Origin: JBBRWV01 sp038248985
GTDB lineage: Bacteria; Planctomycetota; Phycisphaerae; WQYP01
Direction of reading: 5' to 3'
NCBI GenBank assembly: GCA_038248985.1
Contig: JBBRWV010000004.1
Coordinates: 1-60,040, forward strand
Length of the DNA stretch: 60,040 nt
The position numbers and the translations under genes are program-made. Under the pieces are notes generated by a model that saw nothing but the letters and a program-made list of their open reading frames with translations, had not been told where the DNA came from and made no database searches. Below are positions 27,518 to 36,196 of this stretch, in pieces. Position 1 is the stretch's first letter. Every line of letters begins with the position of its first letter.

Positions 27518-28693
27518 GTGAACCCCAAAGAATCCACTGATGATCAAACACTCGACCTGCTGGCGCACACGCCCTTTCCCAAGCTGGCCCAAGCCCTGCG
27601 CGTTCGCATTCCCTCCGTCATCCTCAAGTGGGAAGCGGCGGTGGTGGTTATTTTACCCAAGGCCGACACCCTGACTCTGAAAGAATTGCGCAACTCCCTG
27701 CCCCAGATTCTGGTGAAGATTGCGGATGCCTTGGAAACGGATGAGGCCGGCCCAACGCAGGACCTGATCGAAGGCAGCAAAATTCATGGTATTGCACGAA
27801 TTCATGATGAATACAATGTGTGCGAATTGCTCGTAGAGTACCGCCTCCTTCGACGAATTCTTTTTGAACAAGTGGCCGAACAACTCGATGAACCCGTCAG
27901 CAAGAACCAGATGATCGCGCTGAACATGGCCGTTGACACCACCATTCAGAGCGGAATAGTGGCCTTCACTGATTTTCAACGGGGGCAAATCAAGGCGGGG
28001 TCGGAGGTTCAAGCTAAATACCTTTCCTTTCTTTCGCATGACCTGCGCAACCATTTGAACCATGCAACGTTGACCCTGGAACTTCTGGGGCGACGCCTGG
28101 AACGAAACCCGGGGTTCACCGAAAGCGTCAAGGACGTCGTTTCAATTCAGCGGAGTATTTTCCAGACCATTGCGGGCATGGACCGTTTGCTTAGGGCCGA
28201 ACAGTTGCGCAATCAAAGCATCAAACTCAACCTCGGGCCCGTGGACCTCCAACGTATGTTTGCGGAAGTCGTCAGCATTGCTTTTTCAGAGGCGCAGGCC
28301 AAGGGGCTTTCGATCGACGCCATCACCCCCTCGGGCGCACAAATAGTCAGTGATCGCGACTTGCTGATGCTGGTCTTGCACAATCTGGTGGGCAACGCCG
28401 TCAAGTACAGTTCTAGGGGCAAAATTCAAATTAGCGCCGATGAAGCGCCGGATCCTGCGCGTGGCTGGATATTGAGTGTCAGTGATCAAGGTCCGGGGAT
28501 CGCTCCGGAACACCTGCAGCATCTGTTTGAAGCATTTCGACGTGGTGACACGCATGGGCAGTCCGGACTGGGTCTGGGCCTATCCATCGCGTCGCACGCG
28601 GCGAAATTGCTGGATGGACGGCTGGAGATTGATTCGACCGTCGGAAAAGGCTCGACATTCTCACTGCATCTCCCGGCCGCAAAATCTACGTAA
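27518..28693 (+). CDS. Cytosolic sensor histidine kinase
   Basis: 391 residues, no membrane segment. Residues about 20-165 are an all-helical region similar to the RsbRD N-terminal sensor fold (HDEYNVCELLVEYRLLRRIL). The H-box is SFLSHDLRNHLNHATL near residue 175, followed by the HATPase domain with NLVGNAVKYS (N-box), SDQGPGIAPEHL (G1) and GLGLGLSIASHAAKLL (G2). The GTG at 27518 is preferred over the ATG at 27497 because AGGAG lies seven bases before it. It sits between a transglutaminase and an ATP-grasp gene, so it may be co-expressed with them, but no response regulator lies in the cluster. The cognate regulator must be elsewhere. Confidence 0.9.
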   Translation: MNPKESTDDQTLDLLAHTPFPKLAQALRVRIPSVILKWEAAVVVILPKADTLTLKELRNSLPQILVKIADALETDEAGPTQDLIEGSKIHGIARIHDEYNVCELLVEYRLLRRILFEQVAEQLDEPVSKNQMIALNMAVDTTIQSGIVAFTDFQRGQIKAGSEVQAKYLSFLSHDLRNHLNHATLTLELLGRRLERNPGFTESVKDVVSIQRSIFQTIAGMDRLLRAEQLRNQSIKLNLGPVDLQRMFAEVVSIAFSEAQAKGLSIDAITPSGAQIVSDRDLLMLVLHNLVGNAVKYSSRGKIQISADEAPDPARGWILSVSDQGPGIAPEHLQHLFEAFRRGDTHGQSGLGLGLSIASHAAKLLDGRLEIDSTVGKGSTFSLHLPAAKST

Positions 28694-28841
28694 GGCTGGG
28701 ATGCCGCTCAACTGCGCATCGCGGCCCCCCTTTCCCGCGCCAACTGCCTAATGTCAAGGCACCACTTCGAGTAATATCCCCATTATCCTGCCAAAAACGA
28801 CGGCGAAAGTCGGAACTCGCTTTGCGGTGCCTGGTTCCATT

Positions 28842-30410
28842 ATGATGCCATTTCAAACAGCAACGGCGGACCTGAAACCTTCACGGATGTCCATGACGAA
28901 GCTCGACTTTGCGAATTACGCAACCGACGGCTACTTCGACGAACTGTTCGAAGCAACGGGGAAACCGCGCGCTGGTTCAGCGTTACTCACCCAGCGAATT
29001 GCCTCCCTCCCGGCCGGAGAGTTGCTGGCGCGCCAGAAGGCAGCCGAGGCGGCCCTCCTGCAAATGGGAATCACCTTCGCCGTCTACGGTGACAAATCCG
29101 GAACGGAAAAAATCTTCCCCTTTGACTTGATTCCTCGGGTCGTGGAAGCGGCCGACTGGGCAGTTCTGGAACGTGGTCTCAAACAGAGAACGCACGCGCT
29201 CAATTGCTTCTTGACGGATATCTATAACGAGCAAAAAATTGTCAAGGACAAGGTGATTCCTGCAGAACTAATCCTGTCAGCAACCACCTTCCGCCGACAG
29301 ATGGTGGGCTTCACGCCGCCCAAAGGCATTTGGGCGCATGTGACCGGTACCGATTTGGTTCGCGATACCGACGGACAATTTTACGTGCTTGAAGACAACA
29401 TGCGCTGCCCGTCCGGCGTCTCTTATGTATTGGAAAACCGGGAGATATTGAAACGTACGCTGCCAAAAGTGTTCGAAGCCTGCGGCGTGCGTCCGGTGCA
29501 TGAATATCCGAATCGCCTGCGCGAAATGCTGCAATATCTGGCGCCCGAAGGCCTGACCAATCCGAACGTGGTGACGCTGACGCCAGGGATCTACAACTCC
29601 GCATATTTCGAGCATTCCTTTCTGAGCCAGCAAATGGGCGTTCCATTGGTCGAGGGGCGAGATCTGGTAATTCGCGAGGGGTACGTGATGATGCGTACAA
29701 CCAAAGGATATGAACGTGCGGATGTAATCTACCGCCGAATAGATGATGATTTCCTGGATCCCAAGGCCTTCCGTGCGGATTCGTTGCTGGGCGTGCCGGG
29801 AATCATGGAGGTCTACAAGGCGGGTCGCGTAGCGATGGCAAACGCGCCGGGGACTGGCATCGCCGACGACAAGGCGGTTTACGCGTTCGTCACCAAGATC
29901 ATTAAGTATTACCTCGGCGAGGAAGCCATCCTGCCCAACGTACCCACGTTTGTATGTTCCGACCCCAAGGATTGCGCCCACGTGGTGGCCAATATCCAAA
30001 ACATGGTAGTCAAAGCCGCCAATGAATCCGGGGGCTACGGCATGCTTATCGGCCCGCACTCTTCCCGACAGCAGTGTGAAGAATTCAAGCTGAAGGTATT
30101 GGGCAATCCCCGGAACTATGTGGCCCAGCCGATGGTGGCGCTGTCGCGCGTGCCGGTGATTGTGGACGACCATTTTGAGGGCCGTCATGTGGATTTGCGG
30201 CCGTACATCCTGAACGGAAAGGATATTTACGTGATGCCGGGGGGCTTGACGCGCGTGGCGCTGCGCAAGGGCTCGATCGTGGTAAACTCCTCGCAGGGCG
30301 GAGGATCTAAAGATACTTGGGTGCTCAGCGATGCACCCGCCAGTGATAAACTGAAGAGTTCCAGTCAAAGTCAATCTCAGCACCAGGCGATGGGCGATGA
30401 TGAGTTCTGA
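28842..30410 (+). CDS. Circularly permuted ATP-grasp protein
   Basis: About 522 residues. It is a stand-alone circularly permuted ATP-grasp enzyme, clearly related to residues 60-535 of the fusion protein at 23902 but of a different subtype. Typical motifs are GITFAVYGDKSGTEKIFPFD, LEDNMRCPSGVSYVLENR, VVTLTPGIYNSAYFEHSFL, NESGGYGMLIGP, HVDLRPYIL and GGSKDTWVL. Predicted to activate a carboxylate with ATP and couple it to an amine; the substrate is unknown. Start is uncertain: GTG 28827, ATG 28842 and ATG 28887 are all possible, and none has a strong ribosome-binding site. It is followed after 66 bases by its alpha-E partner. Confidence 0.92.
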   Translation: MMPFQTATADLKPSRMSMTKLDFANYATDGYFDELFEATGKPRAGSALLTQRIASLPAGELLARQKAAEAALLQMGITFAVYGDKSGTEKIFPFDLIPRVVEAADWAVLERGLKQRTHALNCFLTDIYNEQKIVKDKVIPAELILSATTFRRQMVGFTPPKGIWAHVTGTDLVRDTDGQFYVLEDNMRCPSGVSYVLENREILKRTLPKVFEACGVRPVHEYPNRLREMLQYLAPEGLTNPNVVTLTPGIYNSAYFEHSFLSQQMGVPLVEGRDLVIREGYVMMRTTKGYERADVIYRRIDDDFLDPKAFRADSLLGVPGIMEVYKAGRVAMANAPGTGIADDKAVYAFVTKIIKYYLGEEAILPNVPTFVCSDPKDCAHVVANIQNMVVKAANESGGYGMLIGPHSSRQQCEEFKLKVLGNPRNYVAQPMVALSRVPVIVDDHFEGRHVDLRPYILNGKDIYVMPGGLTRVALRKGSIVVNSSQGGGSKDTWVLSDAPASDKLKSSSQSQSQHQAMGDDEF

Positions 30411-30476
30411 TTGACAAATCAGCAATGATCGATGGCGGAAGGCTTTGATCCACCAGTCGTTTACACCGGAGGGTTC

Positions 30477-31478
30477 ATGCTCAGTCGCGTGGCAGAATCA
30501 ATTTACTGGATGAACCGCTACATTGAGCGGGCGGATAACGTGGCGCGCTTCGTTCTCGTCAATTTGCACCTCATGCTGGATATACCCGGTGGCGGCGTAA
30601 TTGGCGTCGGCGGGCAATGGCAACCCTTAATCTGGACGACGGGCGATGACAAACTTTTTTTGAAGCGCTATCCAGAACCCGGCTCCGAAAATGTCATGCA
30701 GTTCCTCACCTTCGATGGTGAAAACCCCAACTCGATTATCTCCTGCATTCGCAGTGCCCGTGAAAACGCCCGGACGATCCGCGAATCCATCTCCTCCGAA
30801 ATGTGGATCACGCTCAACCGCTTCTATCTGCTGTTGACCGATCCTGACGCTCCCACGCGCGCCGCCAACGATCCCCATGCTTTTTATTCAGACATCCGCA
30901 CCGCATGCTCGCTTTTTGCGGGTGAAGCGGAAGGAACAATGTCACACGGCGAGGGATATCACTTCGGCGAGATCGCCAAGATGATTGAACGCGCAGACAA
31001 AACCTCGCGCATCCTCGACGTGAAATATTTCATTTTGCTGCCGAAAGTAGAGAACGTCGGCATGCCGATTGATACACTTCAATGGGCGGCATTATTGAAG
31101 TCCGCCTCCGCGTTGGAAATGTACCGCAAGCAATACGCCACTATCACTCCCAAACGCGTCAGTGAATTTCTGCTGCTCAACCGGGAATTCCCTCGCGCTG
31201 TGCGCTACTGCCTCGGTCGCATCGAGGATTCCCTGCGCGCCATCACCGGCACATCCCTTGAAACTTTCTCCAACCCCGCAGAGCAAAAACTGGGGCGGTT
31301 ACTTGCGGATATGACGTACACGAATATTGATGAGATCACCAAAAACGGCCTGCACGAATACATTGATTCGCTGCAACTTCGCCTCAATACACTTGACGAT
31401 GCGATCTACCACACGTTTTTTGAAGTAAAGCCAGTGGAAACCGTGAAGGTGGGATCCGAAGAGGAAGTTACGATTTAG
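30477..31478 (+). CDS. Alpha-E domain protein (DUF403)
   Basis: 333 residues, almost entirely alpha-helical. It opens with MLSRVAESIYWMNRYIERAD, the usual start of this family, and includes SARENARTIRESISSEMW, FGEIAKMIERADKTSRILD and LNREFPRAVRYCL. The function is not established; the gene nearly always accompanies a circularly permuted ATP-grasp gene, as here with the one at 28842. The ATG at 30477 follows GGAGGG closely; an earlier in-frame start at 30432 adds residues unlike the family. Its last 11 bases overlap the end of anmK on the opposite strand. Last gene of the amide-bond cluster. Confidence 0.92.
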   Translation: MLSRVAESIYWMNRYIERADNVARFVLVNLHLMLDIPGGGVIGVGGQWQPLIWTTGDDKLFLKRYPEPGSENVMQFLTFDGENPNSIISCIRSARENARTIRESISSEMWITLNRFYLLLTDPDAPTRAANDPHAFYSDIRTACSLFAGEAEGTMSHGEGYHFGEIAKMIERADKTSRILDVKYFILLPKVENVGMPIDTLQWAALLKSASALEMYRKQYATITPKRVSEFLLLNREFPRAVRYCLGRIEDSLRAITGTSLETFSNPAEQKLGRLLADMTYTNIDEITKNGLHEYIDSLQLRLNTLDDAIYHTFFEVKPVETVKVGSEEEVTI

Positions 31479-32691
31479 GGGCGGCGAAATTTCCAGAGTG
31501 TGCCGTCACGCCTAAAACGATGGGCCGACGGGCACCTGTCACACTGGTGACATTGCCTGGCCAACCATCGAGCGTGGCAGCGCCCAGAATTGCAAAGCTG
31601 GCCGCTTCTTTTGCTTTGTTGGGTATGCTAAATTCTTCAATGCGACGGATCCGTGCAGGAGCGGGTTTGACATAGGCGGACGTGAGTTCTGCCAGTTCTT
31701 CCGCAAGCATCTTCATCAGGGTGGGGTTGTCGGCGCCCCCGCCACACACGATGACTTCGTCAGGCGGTTCGGGCAGAAAGTTTATGTACGCGTCGACAAT
31801 CGACCACGCCGTCCAGCGGCACAGGGTGTGTAGAAGATCAGGAACAGCGATGGTGGGATTTTGTTGCATAAGCTCGCGAGCAAACGCAACACCGAAAACT
31901 TCGCGTCCCGTGCTCTTGGGAGGCCTCCGTTCAAAATAGGAATGAGCTTGAAGTTCACGGAACAATCTTCCCTGAAGCGTTCCCTTTTGCGCCATTTTTC
32001 CCCCACGATCGAAATGCAATTTTTTCTCGCCGCTGGCAGCGGTTGCCGCAACAATCACCGCATCCATCACCATGTTTCCTGGCCCCGTATCAAACGCCAA
32101 TATTTCACCCTCGACGCTGCGCGGCAGATAAGTGACATTCGCAATGCCGCCGATGTTTTGCACACAACGAATGACTCGTGAATCACTCAAAAGAGCGGCA
32201 TCAGCAAAGGGTACAAGGGGCGCGCCTTGCCCCCCCACGGCCATGTCGGCGGGGCGAAAATTTCCGACGGTCATTATGCCCGTGAGAACGGCAATCACCG
32301 ACACATCACCCAACTGCAGCGTAGAACCCATTTCAGTCACACGTTTTCGCTTGCTGTCGAATCGCGGCAAATGACAAACCGTCTGCCCGTGCGAAGCAAT
32401 CGCCGCAATCTTCATCTTCGCTATCCCCGACCCGGCAATGCAGCACGCGGCGGCATCGGCAAACACTTCGGCGACACGAACATTCAACTCGCATATATCT
32501 TCCATGGTCGCGGTCGCCGGGGCCATGACCTTGAGCAGCCGTGCCCGCAGCTTCTTCGGCCAGGTATGCTCGTAATGATGCAGAACTTTCGCTTTATACT
32601 TTCCCGCGCCGCCCCGAATGCGCACCAGCGCCGCATCCACTGCATCGACACTCGTCCCCGACATCAGCCCGACAATCAGCCTTTCGCCCAC
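31468..32691 (-). CDS. anmK: Anhydro-N-acetylmuramic acid kinase
   Basis: Converts 1,6-anhydro-MurNAc from cell-wall turnover to MurNAc-6-phosphate, allowing recycling of peptidoglycan sugars. The 407 residues include the N-terminal signature GLMSGTSVDAVDAAL, the ASHGQTVCH active-site region, FRPADMAVGGQGAPLVPFAD, FDTGPGNMVMD and VCGGGADNPTLM. A GTG at 32691 serves as start, with AAGGGA upstream; no ATG precedes the signature. The 3' end overlaps the alpha-E gene by 11 bases, tail to tail. The next gene on this strand upstream is the YihY-type protein, 61 bases away. Confidence 0.95.
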   Translation of the reverse strand: MGERLIVGLMSGTSVDAVDAALVRIRGGAGKYKAKVLHHYEHTWPKKLRARLLKVMAPATATMEDICELNVRVAEVFADAAACCIAGSGIAKMKIAAIASHGQTVCHLPRFDSKRKRVTEMGSTLQLGDVSVIAVLTGIMTVGNFRPADMAVGGQGAPLVPFADAALLSDSRVIRCVQNIGGIANVTYLPRSVEGEILAFDTGPGNMVMDAVIVAATAASGEKKLHFDRGGKMAQKGTLQGRLFRELQAHSYFERRPPKSTGREVFGVAFARELMQQNPTIAVPDLLHTLCRWTAWSIVDAYINFLPEPPDEVIVCGGGADNPTLMKMLAEELAELTSAYVKPAPARIRRIEEFSIPNKAKEAASFAILGAATLDGWPGNVTSVTGARRPIVLGVTAHSGNFAAPKS

Positions 32692-32752
32692 GCAGTCATC
32701 CCTTCATCCACGCCATGGACAAAACATAAAAACTCCCGTGGATATGCATTTT

Positions 32753-34165
32753 TCATCGCGCCCCCGCCAGCACCGGCAACGTCGTGGCCGTCGCCCAGCG
32801 CGTTTCCATAGCCTCCAATTCCTGCATCGCCGGTGAAACGTTGAAATTCACTACCTGCGCTTGCTGCCGCAACTCGGGCGGCACCTCGCACATAACCCGC
32901 ACCGCAGACATCACATCCTGCGCCGTTATTTCTTCCGGGAGCCGCGCCAACGCGTAAGAGTGCTCGAGGGTGACATGGACCAGCCCGGCTTGCACCAACG
33001 CGACCAGCAACTGTTCGCAAATTTCGTTGGGTATCATGAGTTCCTCTGCCGCTTCGTGCGACCGCAGAGCCTTCCCCTCGCGGAAACGACGGTACAGGAC
33101 CACGGCCAGAGACAGGGCCCATTTGAGGTCGGAAAGGGGAACAGGAGTCTTGCGCATGAAAAAATAGCGCCGTTTGAGCATGTACCAATATTGATGCATG
33201 TAGCTGATCTGCAGCCCGATGAGGATGAAAGTCCACGTAACGTATATCCACATCATAAAGAGCGGGAGAATGGCCAGCGAGCCGTAAAAATTACTGCCCC
33301 CGATGGAGCGTTCCACGTAAAAGCCAAAACCCGCTTTTCCACCTTCCCACAGAACCGCCCCGACAAATGATCCCATCAGAGCCGACTTCCACTGCACATG
33401 CGTTTCAGGAACTATCTTGTAAAGCAGCAGAACCAGCCCCCACGAAACCAGAAAACTCGTCACCAGGTTAATCGTGCTGACCAGCCATCCAAAATGGGCA
33501 TACGAGTCCGCCGTGGAAAAGGCGAGGCGGCCGAGCGTCAGAGATACACCGACACCGATCGGACCGAGCGTCAGCACGCACCAGTAGAGCAATATGCGGC
33601 GCGACCAACTCCTCCCCTTAATGACACGGTAAATCTGGTTGAACGCGCCTTCGATCACCACCATCAGCGATATGGCCCCGTACAGCAGGATCGCCAACGC
33701 AACCAGCCCCGTGACTGTGGTCTTGGAAGTCACCGAATTCTTCGCTTTCTCGAGCAGCGGCCGGATGGAATCCGACAGCATAAGCGGGTCGCCATATTCA
33801 TCGAGCGCAGGCTTGCCGTCCTTGTCCAGCATGGGCATTTTATCAAGCTGCAACTGCTCAAAAAGTTTCGATTGGACAACTCGGTCCAACTTGTTCTGGC
33901 TGGATATCGCCCCCAATACCAATAGTGCCAGAACCAGTATCGGCAGCAGCGAAAACAACGTCTTGTACGCGAGGGCTGCGGCCTGTTCGAAAGTTTCTTC
34001 TTCGTCAAATCGCTGCTTGAGAATATTGAAAATCAGCAGGCCTCGCGGCCACAAACTCTTGGCGATTCTCCGCCGACGCTGTTGCGTCTCACGTTTCCAG
34101 TTCTCGGAAACTCCGCCACCTTCAGCGCCGCCGCCCGGTTTCTCATTCATAGTCTTTCCCACCAT
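32753..34165 (-). CDS. YihY/BrkB-family membrane protein with C-terminal winged-helix-like region
   Basis: 470 residues. The N-terminus is polar and Arg/Lys-rich; the BrkB core (residues about 40-340) has six hydrophobic helices, starting AAALAYKTLFSLLPILVLAL and including YGAISLMVVIEGAFNQIY and LPLFMMWIYVTWTFILIG. A polar insert of about 50 residues separates the first two helices. The last 120 residues are soluble and resemble a winged-helix region found in some YihY proteins (EAAEELMIPNEICEQLL). Older names such as ribonuclease BN are wrong for this family; its transport role is not settled. The start at 34165 has a GAAGGGAGGG site eight bases upstream, preferred over 34216. It is probably co-transcribed with the gene upstream. 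Confidence 0.9.
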   Translation of the reverse strand: MVGKTMNEKPGGGAEGGGVSENWKRETQQRRRRIAKSLWPRGLLIFNILKQRFDEEETFEQAAALAYKTLFSLLPILVLALLVLGAISSQNKLDRVVQSKLFEQLQLDKMPMLDKDGKPALDEYGDPLMLSDSIRPLLEKAKNSVTSKTTVTGLVALAILLYGAISLMVVIEGAFNQIYRVIKGRSWSRRILLYWCVLTLGPIGVGVSLTLGRLAFSTADSYAHFGWLVSTINLVTSFLVSWGLVLLLYKIVPETHVQWKSALMGSFVGAVLWEGGKAGFGFYVERSIGGSNFYGSLAILPLFMMWIYVTWTFILIGLQISYMHQYWYMLKRRYFFMRKTPVPLSDLKWALSLAVVLYRRFREGKALRSHEAAEELMIPNEICEQLLVALVQAGLVHVTLEHSYALARLPEEITAQDVMSAVRVMCEVPPELRQQAQVVNFNVSPAMQELEAMETRWATATTLPVLAGAR

Positions 34166-34219
34166 TTTCAAAACCCTCCCTTCAAGCAACTGCAACTGCC
34201 AGGTGGGACGTGACACGCG

Positions 34220-35164
34220 TTATTCCGGCAGATCCGGTGATGGCTCCGCCTTGATCGTCGATCCTTCTTTGGCGGGTGGATCCGCGTCTTTACGCACCTC
34301 GCGCGCCATCGAAATCGCGCTGACCTTGCCCGCTTCAAACTTGACCAGCACAGTGACCTTGGCCGATTTTATTGCCCCTTCGGCCTTGGTGCCGGCAGAA
34401 TCCTCAACGGTCGTGATCTCGTCGCCGCTCGGTATCGCACCGGCTTCACGCGCGGCGGCTAGCACCAGCACCGCTTCGGCAATCTTCCCCCGATCCCCCG
34501 CTGTGGTCGCCGGACCATTCTCCGCCTGCATAAACTTCACCAGTCCCGCATCCGTGCCCACCACCTGCACTTTCCCGTCCGCAGCAATCGCCAGAACCAC
34601 GCGCGACGTAATCCATGCCGGAAGTTTCAACTTGGCCCCGAATTCTATCGCATAAAAAAGATGATTGGCAAACAACTCCCCCAGTAACCCCGCGGTGATC
34701 CGCTCCTGCTTGCACTTGAGCCCGTCTGCATTTTTCTTCAACCATTTGAAGATCACCTCGCGCGGCTTGATGCTGTTTTGCAGTCGAAAAGCCGCTGTCT
34801 CTGCCACCACACGTTTCACGCCCGTATGACGTATCGCCGCATCGCGCACCACATTCGTTGCCGATTTGCCCAAAGCAACCAGTTGGTCCTCTGCCGCATC
34901 GCGCTGCTGCGCGGTCGTATTTTGCTCCGGCAAATTACTGAGAACATTCTCCACCTGCCCCGTCATGGGATTGTTCGGATCTGAAACACCGTCCGGACTT
35001 TCCGACGGCATTTCAATGAACACATCTTCTACTTGTGGCATCGGCCCATCGTCTACTTGCATAAGCCACGCGTTGGCCGGCAGCAGACATTTTTCCGCAA
35101 ATACGCTTCCACCAAGTGCCATCAAGGTGCCCGCGCAGATCACCATGCAAGCTAATCGTCTCAT
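34220..35164 (-). CDS. Secreted protein of unknown function
   Basis: 314 residues with a clear Sec signal peptide (MRRLACMVICAGTLMALGGS, cleavage probably after SVFA). The mature part has an acidic, Pro-rich N-terminal stretch, a helical middle (DQLVALGKSATNVVRDAAIR, recalling a HEAT-like motif) and a C-terminal domain with several short strands (KVTVLVKFEAGKVSAISMAR). No domain is recognised. It lies 54 bases upstream of the YihY-type gene in the same direction, so they probably share a transcript, and a cell-envelope role is a guess from that context. Its own start is supported by GAGGGACATCG upstream. Confidence 0.7.
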   Translation of the reverse strand: MRRLACMVICAGTLMALGGSVFAEKCLLPANAWLMQVDDGPMPQVEDVFIEMPSESPDGVSDPNNPMTGQVENVLSNLPEQNTTAQQRDAAEDQLVALGKSATNVVRDAAIRHTGVKRVVAETAAFRLQNSIKPREVIFKWLKKNADGLKCKQERITAGLLGELFANHLFYAIEFGAKLKLPAWITSRVVLAIAADGKVQVVGTDAGLVKFMQAENGPATTAGDRGKIAEAVLVLAAAREAGAIPSGDEITTVEDSAGTKAEGAIKSAKVTVLVKFEAGKVSAISMAREVRKDADPPAKEGSTIKAEPSPDLPE

Positions 35165-35482
35165 CGTCGATGTCCCTCAAATCCATTGGCAGAACGTGCA
35201 AAACACCCTTTTCAGCACTCACAATAACCGATTGTTTCGGAGACGCAACGAATTCTTTCCTGGTTCAAGCCCGTCCGCATTGCCCGCCCTGAAAAGTCTT
35301 TCCCTTCCACTTCCGCGACGCCCCTCCTTCACTTTTTGTTCGCGGTTTTTGTATTCCGTCATCGCTTACGATAAAGTGCCCATGCCGGTATTTTGGAGTT
35401 CTGCAAGCAAAATTTATCGGGAGTGGTGGCTTTCGCGAAATTACGCATTGTTTCTCGACCTCCTTTCATGGATGCCCTTGTT

Positions 35483-36049
35483 ATGTCCCGTCGTTTCTTT
35501 AAACGTCTCCTTCCCTGCCGCAATCGGCTCGCCAAAGAGAAATTCTTCATGGGCCGTTTTTCGCGCCTCCTGGCGCAACCCAATTACTGGCATCTCAATC
35601 GCAACTCCACTGCCCGCGGCATTGCCTCCGGTGCGTTCTGGGCGTTTATTCCCATCCCCGGGCAAACCATACTTGCGATCCTTACCGCCATTTGTATTCG
35701 CGGAAATATCGGCCTCGCCATCGTCCTGACCTGGCTCTCCAACCCCTTCACAATGTTCTTCTGCTTCTACGCCGCGTACCGCTTGGGCCTTCTGGCCATG
35801 TTCAGATCTCCCAAAGAAAACTTTTTCGAGAACCTCACCCAGGCGTTTAAACTCCCTTGGGCTGATTTCTTCGCCTGGTGCAGTTCCAATCTCGATGTCC
35901 TGATCCCCTTCCTCATTGGCTCCGTTATCCTGTCCACCCTCTCCGCCATCATTTTTTATGTACTCTCCCACGCCTTCTGGCGACTGCTCCTAACCCTCAA
36001 AATACGGCGGCGTGCGACCCGCCTCCGCGCCGCTTTGGCGACGGCTTGA
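35483..36049 (+). CDS. DUF2062 membrane protein
   Basis: 188 residues with the DUF2062 pattern: an amphipathic N-terminus, NSTARGIASGAFWAFIPIPG, then a helix pair LAIVLTWLSNPFTMFFCFYA, and a C-terminal membrane segment LIPFLIGSVILSTLSAIIFY. DUF2062 proteins are small inner-membrane proteins of unknown function. Start is uncertain: ATG 35483 (MSRRFFKRLLP) fits the family length, but ATG 35468 and earlier in-frame codons exist and no clear ribosome-binding site decides. It is divergent from the secreted-protein gene across about 320 bases, a stretch in which I see no further gene. The ribosomal protein promoter follows. Confidence 0.85.
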   Translation: MSRRFFKRLLPCRNRLAKEKFFMGRFSRLLAQPNYWHLNRNSTARGIASGAFWAFIPIPGQTILAILTAICIRGNIGLAIVLTWLSNPFTMFFCFYAAYRLGLLAMFRSPKENFFENLTQAFKLPWADFFAWCSSNLDVLIPFLIGSVILSTLSAIIFYVLSHAFWRLLLTLKIRRRATRLRAALATA

Positions 36050-36070
36050 CATTCCACACTCCCAAACGCC

Positions 36071-36098
36071 TTGACATAAGCTGCCAAAACCGTATTCT
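36071..36098 (+). promoter_or_regulatory. Candidate promoter of rplM-rpsI
   Basis: TTGACA (36071-36076), 16 bases, then TATTCT (36093-36098). It lies about 100 bases upstream of the rplM start, which leaves room for a 5' leader. A second TTGACA near 36047 has no good partner. Confidence 0.5.
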
Positions 36099-36196
36099 AT
36101 TACGTTTCCCGCTGTCGAGCCTCCCGTGTGCCAATTGGCCTTGCCGTCAGCGTGCTAAACAGCATCCTCAAATGTTCCGGAAGGACTCAAGTTCCC

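Noticed and set aside
34866..35729. Plus-strand frame of 287 codons overlapping the secreted-protein and DUF2062 genes.
   Set aside because: It is in a different frame from DUF2062, is Ser/Pro-rich, and has no family features.
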